Position numbers and translations under genes: made by a program. Below, one piece after another: positions 34,227 to 41,966 of a stretch of DNA of 64,000 nucleotides. The notes below the pieces were generated by a model. That model searched no databases, was not told where the DNA came from, and was given only the letters and a program-made list of their open reading frames with translations. How positions within the stretch are numbered: the first letter of the stretch is position 1; every line of letters starts with the position of its first letter. The DNA lies in NCBI GenBank assembly GCA_965267335.1, contig OZ253953.1, forward strand, positions 2,480,001-2,544,000, in the 5' to 3' direction. The stretch comes from G965267335 sp965267335 (GTDB lineage Bacteria; Bacteroidota; Bacteroidia; Cytophagales; JAAEPT01).

Positions 34227-34475
34227 TTAATAGAGATATCCTCCGTAAGCATTGTTGTACTTTTTAACAGAAATAATCTTCCGTTTAAGCTTTTTACAAA
34301 TTCCTTTTTCCTTGAGAGAAAGGTAATGTTCGTACAATCGCTCGAGAAAAAGTACATCATTGAAGTACGGATTCTCCTCATCCAATTTGAAATCGTTGAA
34401 AACGACTTCTTGAAACCGAAGCTCCCTTGAAATGGGATCCCAAATCTGCTCTTCGTTTTCGTTTATCGTATTCAT
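34227..34475 (-). CDS. Small hypothetical protein
   Basis: 82 residues, acidic in the first half (MNTINENEEQIWDP) and basic near the end (KLKRKIISVKKYNN). No signal peptide and no recognisable motif. It lies 46 bp upstream of the aminotransferase start on the same strand; the terminator-like hairpin follows it. Position alone suggests it could be a separate small transcript ending at that hairpin. Function unknown. Confidence 0.5.
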   Translation of the reverse strand: MNTINENEEQIWDPISRELRFQEVVFNDFKLDEENPYFNDVLFLERLYEHYLSLKEKGICKKLKRKIISVKKYNNAYGGYLY

Positions 34476-34822
34476 TAAGGTTTAACGTTTTGGATTAATT
34501 GTTGGATGTATTTTGAATATACGAAAATGTTAGATAAATGCAATTAATTTTCGATGAATATTTGATTTCAACGGATGAACGAACAGTTAAAAAATGGCCA
34601 TAGGGGATTCTTTGAGATTTGAATCCTACAAGCCTGCTGGCTTCTTGAAATTGTAGTTTTTTGAAATATGTTACATGGCGTATTTTTTATGGGAGGTGGT
34701 ATGAAAACAGAAAATAATTGGTTGTCAGGTGTATATTTTTAAGAATAGAATATAATTTTTTTATAAATATTACGTAATAAAAAATAAGTCTTTAAATAGG
34801 CTGTACTTAGAAAAGTACAATT
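34476..34822. other. AT-rich intergenic stretch, no gene seen
   Basis: 347 bases with no convincing open frame. The palindrome TATTACGTAATA lies near its middle and right side, and a small hairpin of GTACTT and AAGTAC sits just beyond the end of the glycosyltransferase gene (about 34803-34819), without a good T run. Presumably it holds the end of the glycosyltransferase transcript and the promoter of the gene at 34475. Confidence 0.4.
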
Positions 34823-36070
34823 TTATTTTCTGCGTAAAAAAAGTAAAAATTTTTCCTCTGATTGGAGTGGTTCAGTGGCGTCAGAAGCCAGTAGTTTCTG
34901 GCAGCATTCAAGTATGGGTTCATTAGGGTAGCTGTTATCCCGAAGGTGGTGTACGAGTTTCATAGCAGTGAACAAATTGAACCACCTGAAGAAACGGTTG
35001 CTGAAAGTCTCTGGGGTCTTACTTTGTTTAGTGGCAGATAGGATTGCCGTTTCAAATTCTTCACGGGCTATGAAACTTTGGATTCCCGGACTGAATTGTT
35101 CATAGACTTCTCTAGGATTTTTTGTTTCATAGCAAGCCATACACATATGAATAAATTGTTTGATGTCTTCAAAGCTTTGAGGGTTGAAACTATAATCATA
35201 GCGAGAGGAACCGGTCTCAAATTCTTGCATTGCTCGTCCTGTACCAAACGGAACCCTATCGGAAACTCTTGCTGATGGGTAAATGGTGGTTGTTTTTAGT
35301 TCTGATAATGTTCCCTTTTGAATATACTTCAGAAGGAAATAGAAGTCTTCACCGGCCTTCTTTCGGTTCATCCCCCCTTCAGCAGCATATGCGCTGGCTC
35401 TGACTGCCATACTGGACCCAATTGTTTGATAGGCATGAGGATGACCGGAATACCGGAGCGCTTCAATATAGTACCTTAAGTGGAGTTCATAATTGATGAT
35501 GGCTTGCTTATGATCTCTAGGTACTTGATCCAAGTTGTGTTCATAGTGAATGGAACAGGCTTCGGTATTGGATTGAAAATGCCTGTATAATTCAATCAGG
35601 TAGTTTTTTTCGCAAGTAGTGTCTGCATCAAAACAAGCGATAACCCCATAAGCCTGTCGACCAATTTTAAGAAATCTCTTATACGCTTCGTCCATACCGG
35701 TTTTTCGTGCAAGGCCTACACCTGCATGCTTTTTTGGTAGGGTTATATCTATCGTGTGAATTCGAACAGGGTGTTTGTTGTGTTCCGATTGAATAGCAGT
35801 GATTTGTGCTTTGGTTCTTTGGTTAGTTTTAATGTCTTCTTCCTTGGCTCCCGTAGCAGCGTTTATTACTACGATGATTTCAACCGAGCAGGGTGGTAGA
35901 CTACAATTTAGTAAGCTATGTAACGAAGGGACAATGTCAGGCTCTTTGTAGCTGGGTATTACCACCGATATTCCTAAATCAGATGGGACCGGAGCGGAAA
36001 CTAACGGTTCCGGGTTAGAGTACCGTTCAATATAATGATCTGCTATGGAGCTAATCTCTCTATCTTCCAT
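34823..36070 (-). CDS. Family 2-type glycosyltransferase
   Basis: 415 residues. DLGISVVIPSYKEPDIVPSL then SVEIIVVINAATGA is the nucleotide-sugar-binding fold of GT2, and IACFDADTTCEKNYL carries the DxD-type acidic motif. AEGGMNRKKAGEDFYFLLKY gives the ED motif of processive or decorating enzymes. No membrane helix or signal peptide is visible, so it is probably cytoplasmic or peripheral. The acceptor is unknown. Its start overlaps pdxH by 28 bp, so the two are one transcript; no other polysaccharide genes adjoin it. Confidence 0.82.
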   Translation of the reverse strand: MEDREISSIADHYIERYSNPEPLVSAPVPSDLGISVVIPSYKEPDIVPSLHSLLNCSLPPCSVEIIVVINAATGAKEEDIKTNQRTKAQITAIQSEHNKHPVRIHTIDITLPKKHAGVGLARKTGMDEAYKRFLKIGRQAYGVIACFDADTTCEKNYLIELYRHFQSNTEACSIHYEHNLDQVPRDHKQAIINYELHLRYYIEALRYSGHPHAYQTIGSSMAVRASAYAAEGGMNRKKAGEDFYFLLKYIQKGTLSELKTTTIYPSARVSDRVPFGTGRAMQEFETGSSRYDYSFNPQSFEDIKQFIHMCMACYETKNPREVYEQFSPGIQSFIAREEFETAILSATKQSKTPETFSNRFFRWFNLFTAMKLVHHLRDNSYPNEPILECCQKLLASDATEPLQSEEKFLLFLRRK

Positions 36071-36684
36071 TCTCCACTTTCCTGTAAAGTATATTTTAGC
36101 CGGTCATGGAGTCGACTTTCACGTCCTTGCCAAAATTCAATTTGCAATGGCTTGAGGATATATCCACCCCAAAACTCAGGTCGTTCAGTTGGGTTTTCTC
36201 CATATTTTTCCCTGGTCTTGCTTAGCAATGCTTCCAGTTCTTCCCGACTTTCGAGAACCTGACTTTGAGGCGAAGCCCAGGCACCCAATTTACTACCAGC
36301 GGGTCGGTTAATGAAGTAGTCATCCGATTGCTCCGGGGAGACTTTTGAAACGGTACCCTGTATTCGCACCTGACGCTTGAGCTGATCCCAGAAAAAAACC
36401 ATTGAAGCCTTTGGGTTATCTTCCAGTTGCTTACCTTTTGCACTATTGTAATTGGTGAAAAAAGTAAAGCCTGCATCACTTACATTTTTTAACAAGACTA
36501 TACGCGAGTCTGGGAAGCCCTTGCTATCTAACGTGCTCAGAGTAAAAGCATTAAAGGAGATGTCTGGAATTTTAATGGCATCCTGAAACCAGTTTTCGAA
36601 TTGTATAATCGGGTTCTTGTCTACCTCATCTTCGTTAAAAAAATCTCCCTTATAATCCGTGCGTAGATGTGCAAAATTTTTCAT
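36043..36684 (-). CDS. pdxH: Pyridoxamine 5'-phosphate oxidase
   Basis: 213 residues, the normal length. The flavoenzyme oxidises pyridoxamine or pyridoxine phosphate to pyridoxal phosphate. SRIVLLKNVSDAGFTFFTNY, KGKQLEDNPKASMVFFWDQL and RQVRIQGTV bind FMN, and QIEFWQGRESRLHDRL is the C-terminal substrate-site signature. The FMN fold is complete. It heads a unit with the glycosyltransferase. The product pyridoxal phosphate is the cofactor of the nearby aminotransferase, but no regulatory link is visible. Confidence 0.95.
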   Translation of the reverse strand: MKNFAHLRTDYKGDFFNEDEVDKNPIIQFENWFQDAIKIPDISFNAFTLSTLDSKGFPDSRIVLLKNVSDAGFTFFTNYNSAKGKQLEDNPKASMVFFWDQLKRQVRIQGTVSKVSPEQSDDYFINRPAGSKLGAWASPQSQVLESREELEALLSKTREKYGENPTERPEFWGGYILKPLQIEFWQGRESRLHDRLKYTLQESGEWKIERLAP

Positions 36685-36829
36685 GTGACATAAATTAATG
36701 AACCCGGGTGTTATTGAAATGTTCTATTAATACAATAGTTTTCCAGTTTAGTACCATGTATTGAATTATTCATGTACTCAAACTTGCATAGTTCATTTCG
36801 CTTTGTAATTTACAACAAATTGAACTGTT

Positions 36830-37414
36830 ATGAAGTACAGTCTGGAACTTTCAGTGCCCAGTAGTAGCGAGTGGTTGGAAACAGTAATGAATGACTTTGA
36901 TTCTTTTCTTCAGGATCATGCCGACTGTGAACGCAAAGCCTCCGCAATGGCAATGAGTTTTGTTGCGAAGTATCCCGATAGAAAGGAAATAATTCCGTTG
37001 CTGATCGAAACAGCAATTGAAGAACTTGAGCATTTTGAAAGTGTTTATAAGGTGATGGAAGAGAAAGGGGTTTCTTTGAACCATGAAATCAGAGAAGACC
37101 CATATGTGAAGCAGTTGTTGAAGTTATGTAAAAGTGATAAAGAAGGACGCTTTTTGGACAGATTGCTTTTAGCTTCAATCATAGAGTGTCGGGGAGCGGA
37201 ACGCTTTAGAATGGTGTGTGATAGACTCGAAGACGAAGAACTCAAAAAGTTCTATCGGGAACTATGGACATCTGAGGCGAAGCACGGAAATATTTTCGTA
37301 ACAATGGCTCTTAATTATTTTGACGAGAAATTGGTATACGAACGACTGGAAGAATTGAATAATGCCGAAGGTGAAGTAATTAAGGAGTTACCACTTCGGG
37401 CCGCATTGCATTAA
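36830..37414 (+). CDS. miaE: tRNA 2-methylthio-N6-isopentenyladenosine hydroxylase
   Basis: 194 residues of the ferritin-like di-iron fold. The enzyme adds a hydroxyl group to ms2i6A37 in tRNA using oxygen. The metal-ligand motifs are EELEHFESVYKVM (Glu, Glu, His), ECRGAERFRM and SEAKHGNIFVT. The length and motif order fit MiaE-like proteins that are widespread in Bacteroidota. It is followed by yqgE 7 bp later, suggesting one transcript. The gene is divergent from pdxH. Confidence 0.88.
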   Translation: MKYSLELSVPSSSEWLETVMNDFDSFLQDHADCERKASAMAMSFVAKYPDRKEIIPLLIETAIEELEHFESVYKVMEEKGVSLNHEIREDPYVKQLLKLCKSDKEGRFLDRLLLASIIECRGAERFRMVCDRLEDEELKKFYRELWTSEAKHGNIFVTMALNYFDEKLVYERLEELNNAEGEVIKELPLRAALH

Positions 37415-37421
37415 TAGATAT

Positions 37422-37997
37422 ATGAAACTTGGTAAGTACAAAACGGCTGTAAAACTAGAAAAAGGAAAGGTCCTTGTTTCCGAACCCTTTTTGGGTGATC
37501 CCAACTTTGAAAGGACTGTTGTGTACGTTTGTGAGCACAACGATGACGGTTCTTTTGGGCTTGTTTTAAACAAACCGGTTGAAGAACTCACCCTTTCCGA
37601 TGTCGTGGAAGGAATTGATGACCAGAGCATAAAAGTATATCTGGGTGGTCCGGTTGAGCAAGATGTACTTCAGTTTTTACACAACATTGAATCGTTACCC
37701 GGAAGTATACCGGTAGGAGATGGAGTGTTTTTGGGTGGAGATTTCGAAATGCTCAAGCTGCTGATAAACAATAAAAACGTAAAAGCAGATGACGTTAAGT
37801 TTTTTATAGGCTATTCCGGCTGGTCTCAGGGACAGTTGGATGATGAGCTGAAGGAAGAAGTGTGGCTGGTAACCCCAATTGAGAAAAAGGAAATATTTAA
37901 AGATAGCACCACAGAGTTGTGGAGTTCGATACTAAAAGGGATGGGCGGTAAGTACAAGATGATTTCTAACTTTCCGGTTGACCCGAGGTTGAATTAA
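37422..37997 (+). CDS. YqgE/AlgH family protein
   Basis: 191 residues. GKVLVSEPFLGDPNFERTVV followed by YVCEHNDDGSFGLVLNKPVE is the family signature, and GGPVEQDVLQFLH and FIGYSGWSQGQLDDE are the other conserved blocks. AlgH/YqgE proteins are cytoplasmic with no agreed biochemical role. It lies 7 bp after miaE and 40 bp before the DUF349 gene, so the three may be one unit. Confidence 0.92.
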   Translation: MKLGKYKTAVKLEKGKVLVSEPFLGDPNFERTVVYVCEHNDDGSFGLVLNKPVEELTLSDVVEGIDDQSIKVYLGGPVEQDVLQFLHNIESLPGSIPVGDGVFLGGDFEMLKLLINNKNVKADDVKFFIGYSGWSQGQLDDELKEEVWLVTPIEKKEIFKDSTTELWSSILKGMGGKYKMISNFPVDPRLN

Positions 37998-38037
37998 TTT
38001 TTGTAACTTACTTACTATCAGTAATTATTGATGCAGT

Positions 38038-39807
38038 ATGACTGATAATCCAAAAGAAATCACAGAAGAAGTTAAGGAAGAAGAAATCCAAAAGGAACCG
38101 CCTTCTGAGGAAACTCCAGACCTCGACTCGATGAGTAAAATAGAACTCAATAGCATGCTGGTTGAGGTCACTCAGAGAGATACTACCTATAATGAAGAAC
38201 CGCTGGTCGAACAGATTTCCTCAAAACTCAAGTCTATTTATGGTGCTGAAAAAAAGGAAGCATTTGATAAGTATATTGAAGATGGTGGTGAAAAAGATGG
38301 GTTTGAGTACAAAGATCAGGACTATGAGGATTTTAATAAACTCATTTCTTCTTATTACAAGGGCCGCAAAGACTACCTGAAGAACCTTTCAGCGGTAAAA
38401 GAACAGAACCTCGAAAAGAAACAGCGGATTCTGGATGAGCTTCGTCAGATATGTGACGGGGAAATGCCTTCAGGCCTGTCTGCGGTTAAAAAATTGCAAA
38501 CAGAATGGTCTGATGCTGAGCCAATTCCAACAGCGCACAGCAATGAACTTTGGGCCAACTATAAAGCATTACTTGATAGATATTTCAACAACAGAGCTGT
38601 AAATGCGCAGTTGAAGGAATTAGACAAGAAAAAGAACTACAATAAGAAGTTGGCGCTTTGTGAAAAAGCGGAGGCGCTCTTTGAAGAAAACAGTATTAAA
38701 ATCGCACTGGAGAAGCTCAATGATCTTCACAAGGAATACAAAGCAATTGGTCCGGCACCGGAAGATGAAAAGGAAAATCTGTGGGAACGATTTAAAACGG
38801 CCTCCGATCAGATTTATGAAAAGAAGCGAGAGCACCAAAGTAAGCTCAAAGAAGAGTTTGATAAGAACGAGGAGATTAAGCAAGAATTGATCGAGAAGAT
38901 TAGTGCTTATGTAGATTATAGAGGTGAGTCTATCAAGGATTGGAAAAGGGCAACCGAGGAGGTACTGAAGATTCAGGAAGAGTGGAAGAAGTCAGGCCCG
39001 GTAGGGAAGAAGAAGGCTAAAGACTTAAGTAAGAGCTTTTGGGCTGCAGGGAAGACCTTTTTCAAGAACAAGTCTAAGTTTTATCAAGACCAGGAAGGCA
39101 ATTTTGAAGAAAATCTGGTGGCTAAAACCAAGCTTTGTGAGGAAGCAGAAGCGATGCTCGAAGAAGGAGGAGAGGAGCAAGATATGACTGATGCTTTCAT
39201 CAAACTGCAAAACCGTTGGAAGGAAATTGGTCCAGCACCAAGAAAGGACAATGATACTATCTACAAACGCTTCAAGACAGCCTGTGATGTCTTCTTTGAG
39301 AGAAAAAGAGAACTTAGAAAAGAAGAGTTCAAGGCATATGAGGCTAATCTGGAAGCGAAAAGCGCTTTGTGTGATAGCTACGCAGGAAAGGACCTCAGCG
39401 CATTAAAAGAGTTTATTGATAGTTTTGAAGCAGCAGGAGAGGTTCCCAGGAAGGATGCACCGGCAATTGGGAAGAGGTTTACAGAACTATGTCAGGGAAC
39501 ATTGAAGGAGATCAAGGATATCAATGCAGATGAAAAAGAAGCCCTGGAGATCAGAATTAAGGTCGTGGCATTGGAAGATGATCCAAGAGCCGATAAGTTA
39601 ATCGATAGTGATAGGAGAAAAATTAAGAAAGAAATTGCTCAACTGGAGAATGATATCAGAACCTGGGAGACCAATATCGAGTTCTTTGCTCGCTCAAAAA
39701 ATGCGGAACAGTTGAGGGCAGACATTGATAAGAAAGTAGCGGTGGCTGAGAAAAGACTAGAAAAATTAAAGAGGAACTTAAGGAAGATCAACTCCTTAGG
39801 AAGGTGA
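38038..39807 (+). CDS. DUF349 coiled-coil repeat protein
   Basis: 589 residues, almost all helical and highly charged. Four or more copies of the DUF349 repeat are visible, such as LHKEYKAIGPAPEDEKENLW then ERFKTASDQIYEKKRE, KIQEEWKKSGPVGKKKAKD, and LQNRWKEIGPAPRKDNDTIY with RFKTACDVFFERKRE. The C-terminal 90 residues form a long coiled coil. DUF349 proteins are common and abundant in Bacteroidota, and their role is not known. An N-terminal 30-residue acidic tail (EEVKEEEIQKEPPSEE) precedes the repeats. Confidence 0.9.
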   Translation: MTDNPKEITEEVKEEEIQKEPPSEETPDLDSMSKIELNSMLVEVTQRDTTYNEEPLVEQISSKLKSIYGAEKKEAFDKYIEDGGEKDGFEYKDQDYEDFNKLISSYYKGRKDYLKNLSAVKEQNLEKKQRILDELRQICDGEMPSGLSAVKKLQTEWSDAEPIPTAHSNELWANYKALLDRYFNNRAVNAQLKELDKKKNYNKKLALCEKAEALFEENSIKIALEKLNDLHKEYKAIGPAPEDEKENLWERFKTASDQIYEKKREHQSKLKEEFDKNEEIKQELIEKISAYVDYRGESIKDWKRATEEVLKIQEEWKKSGPVGKKKAKDLSKSFWAAGKTFFKNKSKFYQDQEGNFEENLVAKTKLCEEAEAMLEEGGEEQDMTDAFIKLQNRWKEIGPAPRKDNDTIYKRFKTACDVFFERKRELRKEEFKAYEANLEAKSALCDSYAGKDLSALKEFIDSFEAAGEVPRKDAPAIGKRFTELCQGTLKEIKDINADEKEALEIRIKVVALEDDPRADKLIDSDRRKIKKEIAQLENDIRTWETNIEFFARSKNAEQLRADIDKKVAVAEKRLEKLKRNLRKINSLGR

Positions 39808-39830
39808 TGCTAAATTTTTGGGCTTCCGGC

Positions 39831-39861
39831 TTGAAATAGTTGAAAAATTTAATCTACTTTG
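39831..39861 (+). promoter_or_regulatory. Probable promoter of tRNA-Thr
   Basis: TTG at 39831-39833, 21 bases, then TACTTTG at 39855-39861, close to TAnnTTTG with one base fewer. The tRNA starts 26 bp further on. tRNA genes in this phylum often have such a promoter. Confidence 0.4.
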
Positions 39862-39886
39862 CATCGCTTTTTACGAAAAGCTGAAA

Positions 39887-39960
39887 GCCTCCATAGCTCA
39901 GTTGGCCAGAGCAACTGACTTGTAATCAGTAGGTCGTTGGTTCGAATCCGACTGGGGGCT
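39887..39960 (+). tRNA. tRNA-Thr (anticodon TGT)
   Basis: The cloverleaf is complete. Acceptor GCCTCCA pairs with TGGGGGC; the D-loop is AGCTCAGTTGGCCAGAGC; the anticodon arm CTGACTTGTAATCAG has loop CTTGTAA with anticodon TGT; the T-arm contains GGTTCGAATCC. The discriminator is T, and CCA is not encoded. A strong terminator follows, and the accessory repeat island begins just after it. Confidence 0.95.
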
Positions 39961-39966
39961 CACCAA

Positions 39967-40000
39967 AACGCTCTTAGAATGTTCTAAGGGCGTTTTTTTT
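39967..40000 (+). terminator. Strong rho-independent terminator after tRNA-Thr
   Basis: AACGCTCTTAGAA pairs with TTCTAAGGGCGTT over 13 positions with one T-G pair, loop TG, followed by a run of eight T. It lies 6 bp downstream of the tRNA. Confidence 0.85.
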
Positions 40001-40040
40001 ATGCCGGTGACTATTTCGCGACACTTTTTATAAGTTTTGC

Positions 40041-40122
40041 GACTTCACTCAGAGTCTGCTGCAAGGGACTCTGAAATTCCTAAGAGTGTTGTAATAATAA
40101 CCTCAGGGTCCTGAGACTAGAG
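40041..40122 (+). repeat. Palindromic repeat P, copy 1
   Basis: Begins GACTTCACTCAGAGTCT. It holds a perfect inverted repeat TCAGAGTC (40049-40056) and GACTCTGA (40067-40074), then AGAGTGTTGTAATAA, then CTCAGG and CCTGAG as a second small stem. Two relatives follow at 41691 and 41967. It is intergenic, between the tRNA terminator and the gene at 40131. Confidence 0.65.
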
Positions 40123-40130
40123 GTACATTT

Positions 40131-40475
40131 ATGAAAAAGGGTTTTTGGATTGAAAATGATACAGAACTTCGATTTTCGGAGATATCAATAATGATTTTAA
40201 GAAAGAATGTATTGATAGAAGAGGTGACTTTTGATGAAATTGTGTCTTTCAAGTTAACGGATTTAAAAGTTAATTGGATGGCCACATTGTTACTGTTTTT
40301 TATTCACATTATTGGTACCAGCTCTTCAAGTGAATTCGTGGGAAAGCAGAGACGTCTGACATTGAAGCTCAAGGAAGGTGAATTCAAAGTTATTGAGTTA
40401 CCAGGATTAAGAAAAAAGCAATTTCTGAAATTGAAAGAAAAGCTAGAAGATTTACCTTCGCTAGCGCGCGTTTGA
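40131..40475 (+). CDS. Hypothetical protein whose C-terminus is supplied by a REP sequence
   Basis: 114 residues with a single hydrophobic helix (about residues 49-62, WMATLLLFFIHIIGTSSSS). The first half (MKKGFWIENDTELRFSE) and the second (KQRRLTLKLKEGEFKVIEL) are soluble. No family is recognised. The last codons (Leu-Ala-Arg-Val-stop) are encoded by the first bases of the REP element at 40459, so the stop codon is borrowed. It lies in the accessory island between repeat P1 and the RAYT gene. Confidence 0.5.
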   Translation: MKKGFWIENDTELRFSEISIMILRKNVLIEEVTFDEIVSFKLTDLKVNWMATLLLFFIHIIGTSSSSEFVGKQRRLTLKLKEGEFKVIELPGLRKKQFLKLKEKLEDLPSLARV

Positions 40476-40547
40476 ACGAAGTGGTAACGCGTGCGATTAT
40501 TTTATTCAAGTTTCCTACATTTGATCCATGTCTGAAAAGTACAAGTT
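40459..40547 (+). repeat. RAYT 5' unit, copy 1 (REP, promoter and first codons)
   Basis: An 89-nt block. It begins with a 37-nt REP (40459-40495: CGCTAGCGCGCGTTT, a 10-nt middle, and GTAACGCGTGCG) and goes on through the RAYT promoter to the first 20 bases of its coding region. The same block recurs at 41602-41690 with one mismatch (A to G at the 50th base). Confidence 0.85.
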
Positions 40548-41073
40548 TCATGACCCCCAAGGTATCTATTTTGTCACCTGTACGGTGGTTTACTGGATTG
40601 ATTTATTTACTCGTCCTGAGCTAAAGCATATCGTAGTTGATTCATTGCAGTTCTGTCAAGTAAATAAAGGTTTAGTTATTCATGCTTGGTGTGTAATGCC
40701 TAGCCATGTGCACCTGATAATAAGTACAAAAGGTGAACGACTTGATGCCATAATGAGAGATTTGAAAAAGCATATTTCAAAAGAAATTATTAAAACAATC
40801 GAAAACATTAACGAAAGTAGAAGAGAGTGGCTCTTACGAGCTTTTTCGAAGGCAGCTTCGAAATTAAAAAGAGTCTCAAAATATAAAGTCTGGAAAGATG
40901 GTAATCAGCCAAAACTACTCGAAACGAATCATTTTTTGCAACAGAAGCTTGACTACATTCATATGAACCCGGTTATGGCTGAAATTGTTGATGAGCCTGA
41001 ACATTATCGGTATAGTTCTGCTAGAGATTACTGTGGAACAGCAGGGTTTTTAAAGGTGGATTTCATTGAATAA
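40528..41073 (+). CDS. REP-associated tyrosine transposase (RAYT), Y1_Tnp family
   Basis: 181 residues. MSEKYKFHDPQGIYFVTCTV is the family start, and WCVMPSHVHLIIS holds the HUH metal-binding pair (His-Val-His). The catalytic Tyr lies in KLDYIHMNPVMAEIV, and HYRYSSARDYCG closes the domain. RAYTs are single-copy, vertically kept relatives of the IS200 transposases that act on REP palindromes. The promoter box TACATTTG (40516-40523) is 4 bp before the ATG. REP sequences flank it in inverted orientation (40459-40495 and 41098-41132), the structure of a REP-RAYT unit. Confidence 0.92.
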   Translation: MSEKYKFHDPQGIYFVTCTVVYWIDLFTRPELKHIVVDSLQFCQVNKGLVIHAWCVMPSHVHLIISTKGERLDAIMRDLKKHISKEIIKTIENINESRREWLLRAFSKAASKLKRVSKYKVWKDGNQPKLLETNHFLQQKLDYIHMNPVMAEIVDEPEHYRYSSARDYCGTAGFLKVDFIE

Positions 41074-41097
41074 ATATACTGGCTTGTCGATATTAAC

Positions 41098-41132
41098 CGC
41101 ACGCGTTACGTTGCACTAAACGCGCGCTAGCG
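41098..41132 (-). repeat. Inverted REP downstream of the RAYT gene
   Basis: 35 nt. Its complement starts with CGCTAGCGCGCGTTT and ends with GTAACGCGTGCG, exactly as in the upstream REP at 40459, but with AGTGCAAC instead of the 10-nt middle. It is in inverse orientation and lies 25 bp after the RAYT stop. Together with copy 1 it brackets the transposase gene. Confidence 0.85.
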
Positions 41133-41139
41133 GGGGTAA

Positions 41140-41202
41140 TTACAATACTAGCGGACGTTGAGGCCTTAGAACCGCTACGCTAATCCTAAGACCAGTCTGG
41201 TG
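41140..41202 (+). repeat. Palindromic repeat Q, copy 1
   Basis: It shares TTACAATACT, then GGACG, then TTAGAACCGCTACGCTAATC plus CTA, and GACCAG with the copy at 41796. The outer parts GGCCTTAG and CTAAGACC form a near-perfect inverted repeat with a mismatch. It follows directly on the inverted REP. Confidence 0.65.
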
Positions 41203-41224
41203 CAGAACAACTTTAATAAAGTAT

Positions 41225-41590
41225 ATGAACTATTTAAACGAGCAACATCTAAGATCGTTTTTAAGTCTTGGCAAAACTGTCGAATATTGGCTAGGTCAAT
41301 CAGAAAACATTAATGGATTTAATACATATAAGTGGATTTCAATTACTAAGAAGAAAAGTGAAAATGGTGACTACTCGTTAGTCCTCTATCATGTGTTCGA
41401 TGATAGGGCTGAAGGGCTTGATGATATATACTATTTTTCTTCAGTAGGGCAGGACACTGAATATGGGACTATTATTTTTGAATCAGAGGATTTTGAGGTT
41501 TGTTTGGAAATTGCTCTTGAAAAATTCTCAGTAGAGCTAGACAAGTTTGTACCAAACGGGTATATAAATGATTTCATAAAAGACGATTAA
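41225..41590 (+). CDS. Hypothetical protein in the repeat island
   Basis: 121 residues, acidic, soluble. It begins MNYLNEQHLRSFLSLGKTVE and includes YYFSSVGQDTEYGTI. No known domain; the look is like an immunity or plasmid-type small protein, but that is only impression. It lies between repeat Q1 and the second copy of the RAYT 5' unit, with a start 22 bp after Q1, so it may have been carried with the repeats. No ribosome binding site is obvious. Confidence 0.5.
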   Translation: MNYLNEQHLRSFLSLGKTVEYWLGQSENINGFNTYKWISITKKKSENGDYSLVLYHVFDDRAEGLDDIYYFSSVGQDTEYGTIIFESEDFEVCLEIALEKFSVELDKFVPNGYINDFIKDD

Positions 41591-41601
41591 ATGTCATCTC
41601 C

Positions 41602-41690
41602 CGCTAGCGCGCGTTTGAACGAAGTGGTAACGCGTGCGATTATTTTATTCGAGTTTCCTACATTTGATCCATGTCTGAAAAGTACAAGTT
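41602..41690 (+). repeat. RAYT 5' unit, copy 2 (solo, no transposase body)
   Basis: 88 of 89 positions match 40459-40547. It holds the REP, the promoter box TACATTTG and the start ATG with the next few codons of the transposase, then breaks off exactly where repeat P2 begins (41691). The frame is not continued, so it is a solo remnant or copied unit. Confidence 0.85.
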
Positions 41691-41866
41691 GACTTCACTC
41701 AGAGTCTTCCCGTCAGTTGCTCGAGACTCCGAGATTACCAAGAGTGTTGTAATAACAATCCTCAGGGTTCTGTGCCAGAGAACCCTGAGGAGGAGTTACA
41801 ATACTGAAGGACGATTGAGGTCTTAGAACCGCTACGCTAATCCTAGACCAGCCTAGTGGTAATCTA
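41691..41866 (+). repeat. Palindromic repeats P (copy 2) and Q (copy 2), fused
   Basis: P2 starts GACTTCACTCAGAGTCTT and includes a perfect 12-bp stem, CCTCAGGGTTCT (41760-41771) with AGAACCCTGAGG (41779-41790), loop 7. Q2 follows at 41796-41859 (TTACAATACT to GCCTAGTG). The 23 central Q bases, starting TTAGAACCGC, are identical to Q1. P2 begins immediately after the solo RAYT 5' unit. Confidence 0.65.
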
Positions 41867-41901
41867 ACGGTAGCGCCCTATGGTTTATGTGCAGGGAACC
41901 A

Positions 41902-41938
41902 AAAAGAAACGAGGCTGTCCGAATTTCGAAACAGCCCC
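41902..41938 (-). terminator. Terminator-like hairpin on the minus strand
   Basis: GAGGCTGT (41911-41918) pairs with ACAGCCCC (41931-41938), with one mismatch. Read on the minus strand the hairpin is followed by CGTTTCTTTTTGG. It could end the transcript of the lipoprotein gene at 42082-42393, about 145 bp further upstream, with a palindromic repeat between. Confidence 0.45.
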
Positions 41939-41966
41939 ATAACTAATAAATTATTGAAGAGATTAT

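Noticed and set aside
34701..34742. A 13-codon frame after GGGAGGTGGT, starting MKTENNW
   Set aside because: Too short, no conserved context, and in AT-rich DNA; a ribosome-binding-like GGAGG alone is not enough.
41860..41885. GGTAATCTAACGGTAGCGCC looked like part of a tRNA
   Set aside because: No acceptor or T-arm (GTTCGA) pairs with it; it is the tail of the repeat Q2 region.
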